Made by a program: the position numbers and the translations under genes. DNA of 64,000 nucleotides. Source: Oryzias latipes (Eukaryota; Chordata; Actinopteri; Beloniformes; Adrianichthyidae). The notes under the pieces were generated by a model. That model was not told the DNA's origin and did not search any database. It saw only the letters and a list, made by a program, of their open reading frames with translations. Positions 1-12,619 of this stretch are shown here, piece by piece. The DNA lies in the NCBI RefSeq assembly GCF_002234675.1, contig NC_019862.2, positions 29,288,389-29,352,388 on the forward strand. Direction: 5' to 3'. How positions within the stretch are numbered: the stretch's first letter is position 1; the number at the start of each line of letters is the position of its first letter.

Positions 1-384
1 GCTTCAAAGTTCTTGGCATCTTTTTTGATGTAAAGCTATATTTTAGCTATGTTTTAACAGATTACACCTAATAGATGTCAGTGTAAAGGTTTGATCATTG
101 AGAGTGAAATGTTTTTGTTTTAGCTGGAGCCATGGCGTCCACTGAAGAGTCTGTAAAAATAATTTTTACTTGTTTAATCGTGAATATAGGGTGCCAGAAT
201 CCCGGTGTCCAACATGTGTTTCAATCGACCTGACATTGAAGCTCCTTATTGGGTAAACACACCTGATTCAGGTAATCGGCAGCAGATTAGGCGGGATTTC
301 TGGGAGACCAGCAGGGGGCCGGCCCCCTGGACTAGACGGACAGCAGCCACGCTATTCTGCATGGCGGAGGTTCAAGTGGTGGGG
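1..384. other. No gene seen
   Basis: AT-rich sequence with only a short spurious reading frame. I see no splice-framed exon, RNA gene or clear repeat terminus here. Confidence 0.5.
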
Positions 385-600
385 GTGTGACCTTCCAACA
401 ATCTCACCCCTGCTTTGGCTGAGAGTGGTTGTCATAGAAACATAGACCGACTCAGACCAATCACTTCTTAGTGACGTCATCTAGTTTCAACATGGTTGCG
501 TTAGTATTGCGAACTCAATTGACGTTTTGTTTTGTTTGGAGCAAGAAGTAAACCGCTTTTCATGGATGAAGTCACACTCACATGTCAGTTTAACCCCCCC
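385..600. repeat. Dispersed repeat B, copy 1
   Basis: This stretch resembles 30035-30235 in the same orientation. Both begin with a GGTGTGRCCTTCCAA-type start, carry a 'CAACATGG' core and end in a segment containing AGTAAACC. The family is not recognised. A C-homopolymer of about 17 bases (594-610) follows immediately. Confidence 0.5.
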
Positions 601-2690
601 CCCCCCCCCCTCCCATAGAAGTAACCAGTAGGAAATCTTTTTTTTCAAAGTTTATATTTTGGTGTAAAGCCTGACTTTTTAATATTAAAGTCAAGGAAGG
701 ATTTCCGGCATTCTGGCAAGCTGCCCCTAGTGGTCTTTAGAGGAAGTGCTCCACTAGGCAATTCCTGATTTTCAGCCAAATTAGCATGAAGATAAAATGA
801 TATGAAGGCAAATCCACTGCAGTATCTGCTGTTACATATCAGATATGACTGTGTCTGGTTTGTATTCAAATGTCTTCGTATCCTAATGTGGGTCTATTTT
901 TTTCTAATGATGTTTGTAAATGTTTTTGACGACACAGATCATCCTTATTTCTGCTCATCAGTGACAGAACGAACACCACGACTCCCAGTTTTCCAGCTTC
1001 AGACTCTGCATCCCTCTCTCCCCCCTCCCTGTCCAAAGGGCAGGGTAAATATTAACTCTGACACACTTGTGTGAAAATCTCTGAACCATTTTATTTGGAA
1101 GGAGGTGTGACAGATTACTGAAGAAGGGCGGATTCCTCAGCAGCAAGAGGCAGCGTCTCTTTTTACCTAAACGCTTCGGGACCTGTGCCCTGACATGCTC
1201 CTTTAGCGCCCTGTCAGGAGACCATTCCCAAAGCAAACACAAGCCTCGGCTCCTCGTAAACTCCCTGGAAAAGGACTTTAAGTGCTGAAGAAAACAAGAC
1301 GTGGGGGAAACCAAACAGACCCCACAAAGCCTCAGACATGGTGACTTTAGTCAACTTAAGAGGAGCACGGTGTTGCCCCCGGGGGGGTGGTAAAAGGCAA
1401 ATTTCAGCAGCAGTTTATCTCAGCGGGTCAAAACACACATTTCATGCTGAGAAGGGTCTGAGTGGCAGCGGGGAGAGCCCTTTATCTGCACCTATAGGGA
1501 CAGGCGTTTACGGACATTCAAATGAGATTCAAAACGTTGGTTTTCTGAACAACAGAACAAGGATTTCCCGCACTCATTGCTCATTAATGACACAACGGGA
1601 ATGTTCAGCAGGGCTAAACGCAGACGTGAGAACTGCGCCGCCATCCAGACTCAGACCCAGCAGTGTCATTTATGGTCACCGTGTGAGATTCTGTCACAGC
1701 TGTGATAATACAGCCCACACGCTGGCTTAGCAGAGGTAAGGATTTCAGTGCGGACAGCGGCTGGGTCACCGAAAAGACGGAGGAATTCATTTTCTGTTGG
1801 AATCAAAGACTTTCAACCATTTCCTTATTATTACGTGCAGGATTTTGGAAGACAGGGAAAGTTTCTGGATTTAAACCCAACTTTGTGGCTTTTTAATAGC
1901 ATACAGAGACTCCTTCTATTTATTCTAAGTCCAAACTCCAAAAAAAAGTGATCTGAAATCAACATCTTGCAGAAATGACAGGAAAAATAAAGGAAACCTA
2001 TTTTGAATGAGCATTTATTTATGATCTTTTTTAAATTTAAGGCTTGATTCAAAGTGAAAGTAATTAGATATTGGAAAGTTTTAATGAGTAAAAATACACG
2101 CAGGAATTACCAAATGCAGTGCAAAACTTGTTTTTTTGGACTCTTACCTGTCAAAGCCTCTGAGGAGGCCAATGTAAACGTGTGTGAATGTGTAATGTCG
2201 CGTTTTGGGTTTCTGCATTAAAAACTCTCGTGTTCATGCGTCACTACGCAGGTTTTTCAAAAGGTGCAGCCGTTGAACGCGCCTTGAAATTGATATCAGG
2301 GGCTCGGATTTGGTACTAGTGATGTATGGCTGGCGACCTCTGTAATTCACGGAAGGGTCAACCGTTTAAAAAACTGATCATGGAGGAGAAATGAATGATT
2401 GCGGTTTGTTCGGGAAGGAGTTCTATGACACCAAACCTTTCAGATATCAGAATAGACCCGCAAAAGAAAAAGCCTGGAGGTTAATTCACCAGATTTTCAC
2501 CACTTAGACATTTCACACCAAGCCTATTCCAACTGTGGGAGGCAGCCTGCTTGTCCAGTGTGAACACCATGGGCTAAATGCGCATCCATGCCTGACGTGA
2601 AAGTAGCATAACAGGTGGAGCTTTGCAGGGCTTCACCTTCATTACGTTCTGTATTTAGCATGTGTGCGTCTTTTGATGCGACAGAATTAA
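601..2690. other. Intergenic DNA, no gene supported
   Basis: Reading frames on both strands are short, overlapping and without protein-like composition or splice support. No repeat with clear ends is visible. The stretch lies about 20 kb upstream of dmbx1 and may hold regulatory DNA, but nothing in it can be assigned. Confidence 0.45.
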
Positions 2691-2698
2691 TTAATTAA

Positions 2699-2890
2699 TG
2701 CACGGTGGCAGAATGGTTCATGCTTCCGTCTCACAGCGACAAGGCCTTGGTTCAAATCCCAGCTGGGACATTTCTGTGTGGAGTTTGCGTGTTCTCCCTG
2801 TCAATGTGTGGGTTTTCTCTGGGGTTCCTCCCATGGGTCGATCGATTTCTCTAAAAATTGTCCGTAGGTGTGTGTGTGTGTGTGTGACCG
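2699..2890 (+). repeat. Fish dispersed repeat (GCACGGTGGC family)
   Basis: It starts with GCACGGTGGCAGAATGGTT, continues through a 'GGTTCAAATCCCAGCTGGG' segment and then 'GTGTGGAGTTTGCGTGTTCTC'-type sequence. This is the well-known fish repeat that begins with a tRNA-like promoter box. It ends in a short TG run at about 2870. A diverged reverse relative lies at 27590-27722. Superfamily (SINE or DNA element) not resolved here. Confidence 0.6.
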
Positions 2891-3239
2891 GCTGATGTGT
2901 CCATGGTGTACTCAACCATTGCCCAGTGGTGGCCAGGTTCTGGTTCAGGTTCTTGGCTCTGGCTGCCCCGTGACTCTGAAAGGGACACAGCAGGTTAAGA
3001 AAATGAAAGGATGGATTCATCCATTCCTCTGAGAGGAAGATCCATCCCAGAAGAACTGAGGTTTGTTTTTCCTGTCTGGGCTTAATTTCTTTGATCACCA
3101 ATTTAAAATAACTTTGGAAATGTATCTTTGGAATTAATATTGACATTTGTTTGAGGAATGTACATGTGGGTTCATGATGGGACTATTCCTCGTGGTGAGA
3201 CCAATGAGTTACAAAAAGCTCTAGTGAGGTCAAACAGTG

Positions 3240-4625
3240 ACTTAAAGTCTTGCTCCGATCATCTTCTGATCTATTTTAAAAACATTCCCATTGGTCTTTT
3301 AATGACGATTTTTAGACAAAATTTAAAAAGCTGTGTCGTTTGCTAGGACATAATTTCAGCACGGCAGCAGGAGTTTATCAGAAATTCACCTCTGAGTTGT
3401 GGGGAAGGATTCTTGGCACCAAGTAAGCCTGCCCACATTTCTCATCATCCCTTTGTTTACTTGCTCTCCTGCTAGCTTTAGATCCCCAACCGAACATTAG
3501 CGGTGCAACAACGTGCAGTTTGTATCCAGATTCCAGCTCAGACAAGGAAAACAAAGACATACATGGATCCATATGTCTGACGTGGACTCTGTTTTATGGA
3601 ATAAACTCTCAGCTCATGGAAAAGAGGCAGACACAGTTTCTACATTCAAAGTTAGACTGAAACTATTCCTCTTTGGACAGGCTTATTGTCAGACTAGTTA
3701 GTATTCAGAGATTATTTAACTTAATGTTAATGTGTTTAAATTAATCTTAATAACAATAAAAAATAGTTCTTAGTAGGCTGCTAGTAATTTTAAAGCTGGG
3801 GTAGCTATGGTGCTCTGGGGTCCTGTCCTCTTTTTTCATCTACTTCTCCTCTCCTTCTCTCCTCTATTCTTGATCATTATTCATCATTTAGTTCTCCATG
3901 CCTCTGTTTGGTGCAGTGCGATTCATGTACTGTCCCTCTTTCCCCTCCTGGGGAGTGGGAGTGCTTCCAGATTCCAGTTGGCTCATCCATGCTCCTGTTC
4001 CTGACCGTGTACCTCATCTCTGCTTCTACACCTGGCTGTGGATCCTGCCTCAGGCTCGACTCGCGCCCCGGCCATTTGCAAGATCATTTACTGGACTTTG
4101 AATACGTAGTTGTAGATTTAGATAAGCTAATTCTCTCTAAGAGTTCTGGTACATCGCTTGTCCGTCCTGGGGGAGGATCCCTCCCTCATGTGGACACCCC
4201 TGAGGTTTCTTCCTTTTTTCCAGAATCCGTTTTTTTAGTAGTTTTTCCTTACCGCAAAGGGGGGTCTAAGGGCAGGGATGCCAGTTTAGTTTAGTCTGTT
4301 TAGTTAAAGTTTTAGTATTATCCTATTGAATTCTATGCATTTATGATCCTTTTGATTTTACGTTTTACTTTTTCAATTACCGATACGAAGCCCATCGAGA
4401 CGACTGTTGTTTTGAATTTGGGCTATACAAATAAAATTGAATTGAACTGAATTGACAGTAGAGCGTAGTTTCTACGTCACAAATGCGATCTTTTTCCAAC
4501 AGCACTTTTTTTATCTGCTCCTGATTCACAACAATTTGACTAAAGAAATACTCAGAATTGCAATTTTAAGCTTAATTGTCTTAACATGTGTCTGCCATCA
4601 TCTGAAAAATGCCACAAGGACATGT
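3240..4625 (+). repeat. Dispersed repeat X, copy 1, split by a LINE tail
   Basis: Positions 3240-3590 and 4457-4625 together match the continuous copy at 13045-13570. Shared landmarks are a 'TCCGATCATCTT' start, a 'CAGATTCCAGCTC' segment, and a 3' part with 'TCACAAAT.TGATCTTTTTC' and 'GAAATACTCAGAA'. The intervening stretch of about 870 bp is a later insertion. Further copies lie at 25395-25770, 56755-57200 (reverse) and 60345-60505 (reverse, partial). Confidence 0.65.
3591..4456 (+). mobile_element. 3' end of a non-LTR retrotransposon
   Basis: The first part reads as the end of a reverse transcriptase: LWNKL, then TFKVRLKLFLFGQAY, like the 'LW..L...STFKS.LKTFLF' C-terminus of fish LINEs. 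A non-coding 3' region follows and ends in 'GGGCTATACAAATAAAATTG' plus TTGAA-like repeats, the usual tail of such elements. It is 5'-truncated and inserted into repeat X. Confidence 0.6.
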
Positions 4626-5059
4626 TAAAAACACCAAAAACATCATTTTCATCAGAGTTCATTATAGAGCTAACATCATCACTGAAAGTGCTTCAGTTAT
4701 GATTAACCGTGAGCCATTTTCCCGACGGACAGTCCTGCACGTGTCTTCAGAAACACTCACAGGGACAAACCTCCATTACCTCTGGAGCAAAAAAGAAAAA
4801 AAAAGGGAAAAAGGTCAAACGGTCGGACCAAGAATTAATTTACAGGTGGTCACATGGAGAATTTGCGAGGTGAGGGCGGCGGTGAAGGGTGCGAGAGCAG
4901 AGGGAATTAAAGGGAGACGGAGTTCTTAATTCAGAGTTGGACTCAAATAAGTGGATTTCTCAGGGGACTCAGAGGGATCAGTACTCCACAGTGTCCTCAA
5001 TTGAAAAAACGGAGCCAAATGGATTCATTATCAGTGCAATAATCTTTAATTGGAACTGA

Positions 5060-5112
<53 letters not shown>

Positions 5113-8100
5113 TGCGCGTTTTAAATTTGCTGTCCCTGATTGGCTCCTGAATTCATCTCTGCTGAACCCAGAGCGGACTTAGATACACTTGTCACATTAT
5201 AAAATGTGAGACCCCAAAATATGGTGTGCTTGAAAGGCCAGGAATTTATTCTGGAGGAAATAATTTACCCCCCACCCCACCCCCTCTGCCCCGACCTCCC
5301 CCTCTTCAGCCAGTTGCTTTCATGTCATTTAGATGAGTGGTTAATAAGGCGGAGCGTTAAGAGGATTATGATCCGGTGGGGCCGTGGATGGAGAAAGTTG
5401 GGAGGGGGGAGTCATTTAAGGCAGATTGAGGCGGTGGTGGTTGGGGGGGGGGGCAATTTGGTTGGCACAATGCAGGGCAGGAGGTGAGCATCCTGCTCAC
5501 TGTCAATATTAATTTAGTCAGAACTAAGCACTCCAGTAGAGGCTGCATCCTCTTCTTCTACTTTCTTGAGGGGAGGTGTCCTCCTTAGGGACTCCACATC
5601 TCTCTCTCCGTTGATGAAGACCCTCAAATTAGCCCAAAGGACGGAGGACAGGTAAGCCAGCGAGGAGGTAAAAGCCTTATTTGGCTTTGAAAAGGCTGGG
5701 ATGAAGGAATCCAGGGGCTTCATATTTCAGCCCCGGCCTGTGAAGATTTCAGGGGACAATCTGAAGATGGAGCTTAAGAAATGGGGGATTTTTTGGGAGA
5801 ACACGCCCCCCCTTTGACGGTCCGGAAAATCTCTCACAGGTAGAACGGGCTTTGCTTTCGACAGAATTTCACAGAAGGAACCGGTCCAGCTGAGGCGGAT
5901 TCGGACCGTCTGCACGCCCAGCCAACCAAAACGCCGTTTTAATGAAGCTCCATGACTCAGATGTTACCTCCTCCAACAGCACCGTCCCCCACCAAGCCCC
6001 ACTTCTGCCATCCTCATCCTATCCACAGCCTTTGCCCCCCCCCACACACACACCCCATGACTCACAACGCCCGGCGCCGGGCTTCTCGAGTGCATCTTTA
6101 ATTCGGCAACTTTGAAGTGGCGCTCCGGCAAATGCACTCAATCAATTATAAATGAAATAATCTCCTTAAGATATTAGAGATTTTTAAAGTCTAAGAAATA
6201 CCGGGAGATTAGGGAGCCCAAATCAGTTTTAGCGGTATCTAAAGTGACAGCAGGAGAATCATTGGAAGGAGCGGGTAGAAACTTAAAATGATTATGTAGA
6301 TCTGTGTCACCGCCGAATGTTTCTGCAAATCCCTGCTGGATCTACCGCAACAGAAGGAACAGATTATTCCTGGCCTTATTTAAAGGGTTGGAGCTCTTAA
6401 ATTGGAGCTCTTAGTTATATATATGTGCACATGTATTTACTGCTCACCGTTTTCCCTCTCAGGCCACCAAAAAACTTCCCTTCAATGGATAAAGATGGGA
6501 CTGGAGTCGGAGCATTTTAGGAAATCTCAGCCACACAAAAGGATGCTGGTAGAAATGTAGTCATTAGCAATTTTTGCTGCAATTGCACACGGAGGATTTT
6601 CACTTGGCCTCATCCATCTTCATCTGATGGATGAAGATGTGTTCAGGAGGATTAGGAGCATCAGAAATGAAACGTTGCGTCCCTTGACCAGCGTGGTTTA
6701 CTACGACGCCTCTTTGTGCTTGTGTTTCTTGCCCTGGTTGCTGTAGTTGTTCTCTCGCCATTATTCACTGCCGTAGAAATTATAACTCAGTGCACATTTC
6801 TTTCACGCTGGGGTTCATTCATCTTTGATTACACCTTTCAGGTGATATAAATTAGGCCTATCCCAAACGGCTGCCTTGATGGATTACGGGCGTCGGTACA
6901 CACACTGATCAATATCATGGATTTGTTTCTCCATGCGGCTCTGCAGGAGCTCCTGAGGTCTCACAGCCTGGCCGGGCGGAGGGAAAGACGTCTGTAAAAA
7001 CGTAAATTTCTGGAATTACGCAGTGAAATCAAACATTTCAATGGCGTAGAATCTCAACAGTTTTTTTCTCCTCTGTGATGGCTGACACACTTCAGACCAT
7101 CCTCATTTCCTGTGTTGGGAACAGCGCAGGAAGTGCTCTTCATCAGCCGACACCTCTCTCCGTTGAGGTCAGAGAAACACGGAGAGGATGAGGAGGACTT
7201 TTTTCCTCCAAGCCATTCAAAGAAACATACAATATATTTTATTGAAAGTACTTTTTTTTACTTGGTTACTTTTCCTTTTTATACTCTTTTTTTTATACTT
7301 GAACCTTGTATTCTGTTGGACAATCGTGCAATACCCGGTAACTACACATTGTCCTTTGTATGTTAATGTATGTGACAAATACATTTGAATATAAAGTTTC
7401 TTATAGAAAAACCCCAAACTCTTTGTTTCACTTAAACAAACACGTTTTTTTTCTGATTTACGGCAAAACGATTTCTATCTCTGTCAGGGCAAGTTTTTTT
7501 TCCAAGTTCATTTATTTTAAAGTAAAGTAAAATTTTGCACGACTTATAAAAAATGTTTACTTTTTTATGTTTTAATAAATATCTTTGAGTTGCTGGTTGA
7601 ACCCACAGTCAACTTTGGCCCTCTTTTTTCCTTTTTTTCAACGTTTATGTTTCTGTTTTGTACGTTTTTGGCCGCCATTAGTTGCTGCTGCCCAAAATGG
7701 AAGAAAAAAAGCCAAATTTGTTTAATTAACTTGCTTTTAAAGCTAAAGGAAAGTTCTTGAGTTTCATTAATCAAATGAGGTTAAACTGTGAGTTTTGCAT
7801 CTGTTTCTGTCTAAATCTCTGATTTCAGGTGAAATTCTTCGCCGTGTGACGAAGGAAATACAACTTTCACCCCTCTTCTGTCACTTCACACCTGCAGAGC
7901 AGAAGCAAGCTGTGGACTGACTCACCTGGAGGTCAGGTAAAGGTCACAGAGGATTCAGACTTCAGGTCAATCTTTAGGGTCAACTGATGAAGAAAAAAAC
8001 AAAAACTCTGAGTTTAATTTTCAAAAATCCCAACAAGTAATTAACATTTTTTGGAACATCTCTTCAAATGAACCAAATGCCAAAGATGGTTTTGTAAGCA

Positions 8101-8299
8101 GAGTGGTAAAGGTTACCCGGAGGGAACCGAGGATCCTCAGATTTGACTCGGTTTCGGGTAGTTTTTGTGGAAATGCAGTTCAGAGCAATGGGGGCTTTTT
8201 TGAGTGAACTCCAACAACTGAAGTAGTATCTGAAGTAATTCAAGAGAGGATTTGATTCAATAAAGTTCATTGTGTCTATAAATTATACTGAGTACTTAA
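4626..8299. other. Intergenic DNA with (TG)n; no gene
   Basis: No coding exon can be supported. A TG microsatellite lies at 5060-5109. Parts of 5200-6400 read as compositionally balanced unique DNA with homeodomain-type cores (for example GGATTA at about 5364 and ATCAATTATAAAT at about 6140). Such stretches occur in the flanks of developmental genes, but conservation cannot be judged here. Confidence 0.4.
5060..5109. repeat. (TG)n microsatellite
   Basis: About 24 uninterrupted TG units followed by a degenerate TTTGTGCGCG end. Seen directly. Confidence 0.95.
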
Positions 8300-8880
8300 A
8301 TTATTTTTCTATCAGACACTGGTTTGTTTTTGTTAAACGTACCAACATGTTTCGGTGGAATACCTTCCGCCTTCATCAGGGTCGTCATCTGGTTGTAGTG
8401 TGTGACGTCTTTAAAAACAGATGATTGTGACTGAGGCGGAGTCACCGGTGTGTGAATGTGAGAGTGAATGTGTGTGTGACTGGGTGAATGGGTCTGTGAC
8501 TGTAAAGCGCTTTGTCCTTGTAGGAAGAAAGGCGCCATATAAGTATACACCATTTACCATTTACCGGTCATACTTTGACAAGTGACTCCGCCCCTTGATG
8601 TCTGTTTTTTGCTGGAGGATGTTGCTCCAGGTATGGGAGAGCAGGAAGGCCCCCTCATCCCTTTTCATGGAAGTGTGGACTCGCTTTCGTATCTCCACCG
8701 CCTCCATGATCCATCTGCGCTCTGTTGTCTTCTGTGTGGAGGATTTTGACCTTTTCCCAGTCCAGGATGTGGTTTTCTTGTTTGCAGTGGTCTGTTATGG
8801 CTGATTTCATGTTTTCTTGTACTGCCTGTTGTCGTCAGGCTCTTGTTAGTATTTTATTTGTTTCCTAATCAGAAAAAAAT
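8300..8880 (-). mobile_element. Penelope-like element, 3' fragment
   Basis: On the minus strand, 8830 to 8575 encodes the end of a Penelope-like polyprotein: SAITDHCKQENHILDW, then RRWIMEAVEIRKR-like sequence, then RDEGAFLLSHTW, matching the C-terminal GIY-YIG endonuclease region of this family. A one-base frameshift interrupts it near 8715, so the copy is dead. A second dispersed repeat (8443-8565) is inserted in the 3' part. The remaining 3' sequence (8300-8440) carries the 'CCTGATGAAGGCGGAAGGTATTCC' region common next to such elements. Confidence 0.6.
8443..8565 (-). repeat. Dispersed repeat C, copy 1 (inserted in Penelope fragment)
   Basis: In reverse orientation it reads AAATGGTAAATGGTGTATAC, then 'AAAGCGCTTTACAGTCACAG' and a CA-rich end. 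It matches 35090-35230. It is bracketed by ACCGGT at about 8446 and about 8562, which could be a target duplication. Confidence 0.6.
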
Positions 8881-10705
8881 GGAATGGTTACATTGCCGTA
8901 CATCAGAGGAGTAACAGAACGCATCCAAAGGGCCATGAAAAAACATCACATCAGCGCTCCAGTTAAACCGTATAAAAAACTCAGGCAACTACTAGTTCAC
9001 CCCGTCCGCAGACGAGTTCCATCATCTTCTTCCTCAGCAGGAACGTCAGACTTTGAGGAGTTTTTTTTCATTTACGGAGAGGAGACAAACATTTCAGCCA
9101 ACTGAAGGGAAACGCTTAGAATCATTTATACAGCTCAGTCAAAGCGCTCCATATGGAGGAGGCATGCGCGCGGGGGCAAATAAATAATCTTTTAAAAATC
9201 AATCTAACCGATTACTGTCTGCCTCCGTCTGCGGCCGAGCGGGGCGCGCCATCAAAAGAGGCAGATGCAGTGACAACTTCATGTTTAGGTAATTATCACC
9301 CCTCCTGGCGTGAACTGAGGGGCCTCTTAACTGCCCCTTTGTTGTTGTTAAACAGTTTGCTCTGTTGATGGATGATGAAAAGGGAACATGCACCCACGGC
9401 TCTCCTGGGACCCGGACATAATGGCTGTGCATCCCCTGTGGGCCGGCCAGCTGGACAAGCTAAACGCCGCGCGTTCTATGGACGGCCACGGGGGGGCTGG
9501 CCGTAAATACATTATTCACGTCCATTTGATGGGACACCCTCTGTGGAAAAGCACACACACATGCAAATTCAGCCACTTTATCATATGGCTGGCAGGGCTG
9601 AGAAGTCACATGTCCCTGTGGATGTTTTCCTGCACTGTCATCAGGACCCCCCCCCCCACCCCCCTCATCCATATTCATGCAGATGTCTGGTGGGGGGCTC
9701 CTCTGAGTTCTGCAGCAAAACGGCACGGCTGGCTTTAGCACAGTTTGTTTTCCAGGAATGTGAGTTTTTCCTGGTTAGCTCAGTCAGAGGTTGATGGTTC
9801 GGCATCCACGGCTCCGCCCCTTCTGCCTCTGCTGCCACTGTGTGCAGGAGGGATTATCCAACCAGGCTCACTCTGGGGGTCCTACAGTCTGACAGACAGG
9901 ACGGGCCCAGCAAGAGCCCCCTTTTGTCCTGAAGGGGCTTTTCCGTCCATTCTACCAACTCTTTTATTTTAGTCACCACACAGCCCGTCTGAAGCCGTGT
10001 TTTTTAAGTTTTCACGCGTCCCTGATTGGTGGGACGTGCACGCCCAAGTATCCAGGTTAAGTGGCGCACCGTAGCTTCCCTGCAGGGAGCGCGGCGCCCT
10101 CAGGCTCTCTGAAACAGTCATTTCTTAAGCACTTATTTCCACAGCGGCCTGCCGTCTCTGCAGAGGCCTCCATCAGATTGTAATTAGAGCCAAATGGCTG
10201 GGAGCAGACCCGCTGATCTGCAGGTGACCCAGTGAAATATGGAGTCAACCAAGCTGCTCACTCTTATCACACAATAATTAAGCTTAGTGTAGTTTGTGGT
10301 GTGGGCCGCAGAGACATGACACTTCTGTTTAACTCGACTGTAGTAAGAGAGGACTTTTCTAACAAAAAGTGCTTTAAAATGCAATAAAATCATACAAGTG
10401 ATTACATAAACAGTTGAGGGCAGACGGAAGTAAAATAGACTGAAAAAAGTTGAACTAAAAGTAAAACTTTTCAATAGTTTATTTAAAGAATCATTGATTT
10501 CATTCCTGCTTGTTAAGAGTTGTGGAGGTTTAGGTTGATGCCCAGTTTACCATTGGGGTAGTGATGTTTGGATGTGTGGTTATACTTTGCACTACAAATG
10601 AATGGGTTGCTCATAAAAGTGACGTTACAGAACAGAATACACATCAAGCATACATGTACTGAATACTATGGATTTTGCCACGTTGCACCTCCCTTTCTTC
10701 TAACT
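8881..10705. other. Intergenic DNA, no gene supported
   Basis: No coding exon or mobile-element terminus was recognised. The stretch 9150-9350 is unusually GC- and CpG-containing for this window, with a GGCGCGCC site and nearby TAATTATCACC. It is a candidate regulatory block only. Confidence 0.4.
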
Positions 10706-11162
10706 CAGGGGCCTAAAAGTGTTTTATGACATTTCGAGTTCATTTTCCTACGACGTCGGCCTAGAGTCGGCCTCGGCGGCATGTCTGTGTCTCGCCCACA
10801 AAAACAAACAACATCCAAACATTTGCAAATACAGATGTGCATATTCTTCATATAGAAGGAAAGCGTTTAGCCGATCACCGCTAGCTCCACTGAGAAAGTG
10901 GGTGTGTCTGTTAGCCTGGGGGCGGGGCTGGCAGTGCAGACTCCTCCTGGAAGGGGCGGATCCTCCCTTTATGATGTCACAATGTGAGAACCCACCTGGT
11001 GTTGTGGATTGGGAGGGGCTGGTGCTCAGCAGAGAGCAGGTTTTTAGAGGAGCGCTTAGAAAAGCATAAATGGAAAAAAAAACGCTTTGGGGTCGTTTTT
11101 TGTGAGGAATGAACATTGTAGTACATGTAAAAGCTCAAAAAAGTTTGGTATAGGCCCTTTAA
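10706..11162. mobile_element. MITE with AGGGGCCTA/TAGGCCCTTT ends
   Basis: The left end reads AGGGGCCTAAAAGTG and the right end reads GGTATAGGCCCTTT, an imperfect inverted repeat, with about 450 bp of non-coding CpG-containing sequence between. TTAA follows the right end, but no matching left duplication is clear. Reading frames inside overlap on both strands and have no protein features. Confidence 0.45.
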
Positions 11163-12615
11163 ATGCTTTGTTTGAAGAAGAACTCTAAAATATGAAAGAG
11201 CTCCTACCTTTAGAGTTGACGCATTAAGATCAAGTCAGGTCATACTTTGGTTTATTAAATCTACCTAAACATTCCAGAGGACGGCTCTTTGGTCATCACG
11301 TCACAGCAACATATTTACATATACCTCTCCAAATGAAAGAGTATATGTCAACACATTCAATTTTAAAAAGAAAATGCCTTCCCGGACTTAATGATGTTCA
11401 ACCAACAAGTGATTTTTTTGTTGTTGCATTGTTTGATTGATAATGTTGAAGGAAATATATTGAAATTTAGAATTCTGCTCCTGACGGCGACAACAACCAG
11501 TTATCCAGTGTGGATAACTAATTTGAAAAATGTGAAAACCATTTCTGCTAACTTGGATGTTTTGTGTGAACATCAACTGCCGGCAGCCGTTTACATACTG
11601 GTTCCTTTCCGCCGGAGCAGAAATTTTGATTTTTTTTTTAGTTTGTCCATGACTTAATGCTGCTGCAGCTCTGCCCCTTCAGCCAGCTAAAGCCTTTTTA
11701 AGAGGCCTGCCTGCAGAACAAGGCATAAAACCAGATTATGAAGCAACAATAAAACCGTCCCCTTATGCTCATTTTATAAAACACTTTATAATAAAGCTTA
11801 TGGGGCAAGAGCTCGACTTAACAAGGTTAGAGCGCTCTGGCTGAGATGCAGGAGAGAAGAGTTTATTTGGATTAAAACGGAAGTTTAGCCGTTCAGAAAA
11901 CAAACGTTGGCCAGGATGAACGCACATTTCCAGAACCTCCTGATCTTTGACCGGGTCATTGATCAGACCTGCAGCACCTGCAGAGGTGTTCCAAACACAG
12001 CCATGGTTCTGAGCAGAATTAGCAGAGAACGACTGCTCCACAGATGAGCTCCAATTCACTAAATGTTTGAATCCAGATGACCCACAGATGCTTTAAAGCA
12101 GATTTAACAACAATAGACAGATGTTGGATGTTGATCGGTGGCTTGCATACGGGAAGCGGGTGACTTTTTTCATCTTTTTAATCTGGAAAAGACTTAGAGC
12201 TGTTTCTAAGTGCTCCCAAATCAGATAAAAGAGACAAAGGAAATCAACTTCTCCATGTAAGCGTGCGCTGCTTTGTGATGCTGATATGGACCAGAGAGGA
12301 TTACTCCTGGATGGGAGGCTGGCTTTGGAAGATCTATGAAAATGGGAATATAGACATTCTTACTTTACAGGATCATCACAGTCACATAGCGGGTGGAAGC
12401 CATTTGTCTGTGCCATGCAAAGATTCTTTAAAGCTTAATAGTGCTGAATTTCAGACTCTGTTCCACTTTATATCCTATAATGCAACGCTGATGTCTGTGC
12501 GTCTTTCTGCGGGAGCCGTCCCGTGTGACAAAATGCCTCTTTATGCAGCTCACTATTAAAAGTTTGAAAATAAAACAAACTTTTATTATAACCTGATCTG
12601 AACAGGAAGCATTTC
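11163..12615. other. Intergenic DNA, no gene supported
   Basis: AT-rich with scattered short frames. No domain, exon structure or repeat ends are seen. Confidence 0.4.
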
Positions 12616-12619
12616 TTAA

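Noticed and set aside
2740-2775. tRNA gene suggested by GGTTCAAATCC
   Set aside because: Only the B-box-like segment is present, with no cloverleaf. It is part of a dispersed repeat.
2718-3146. 142-residue minus-strand frame
   Set aside because: It overlaps the GCACGGTGGC-family repeat and its CA run, and has no domain.
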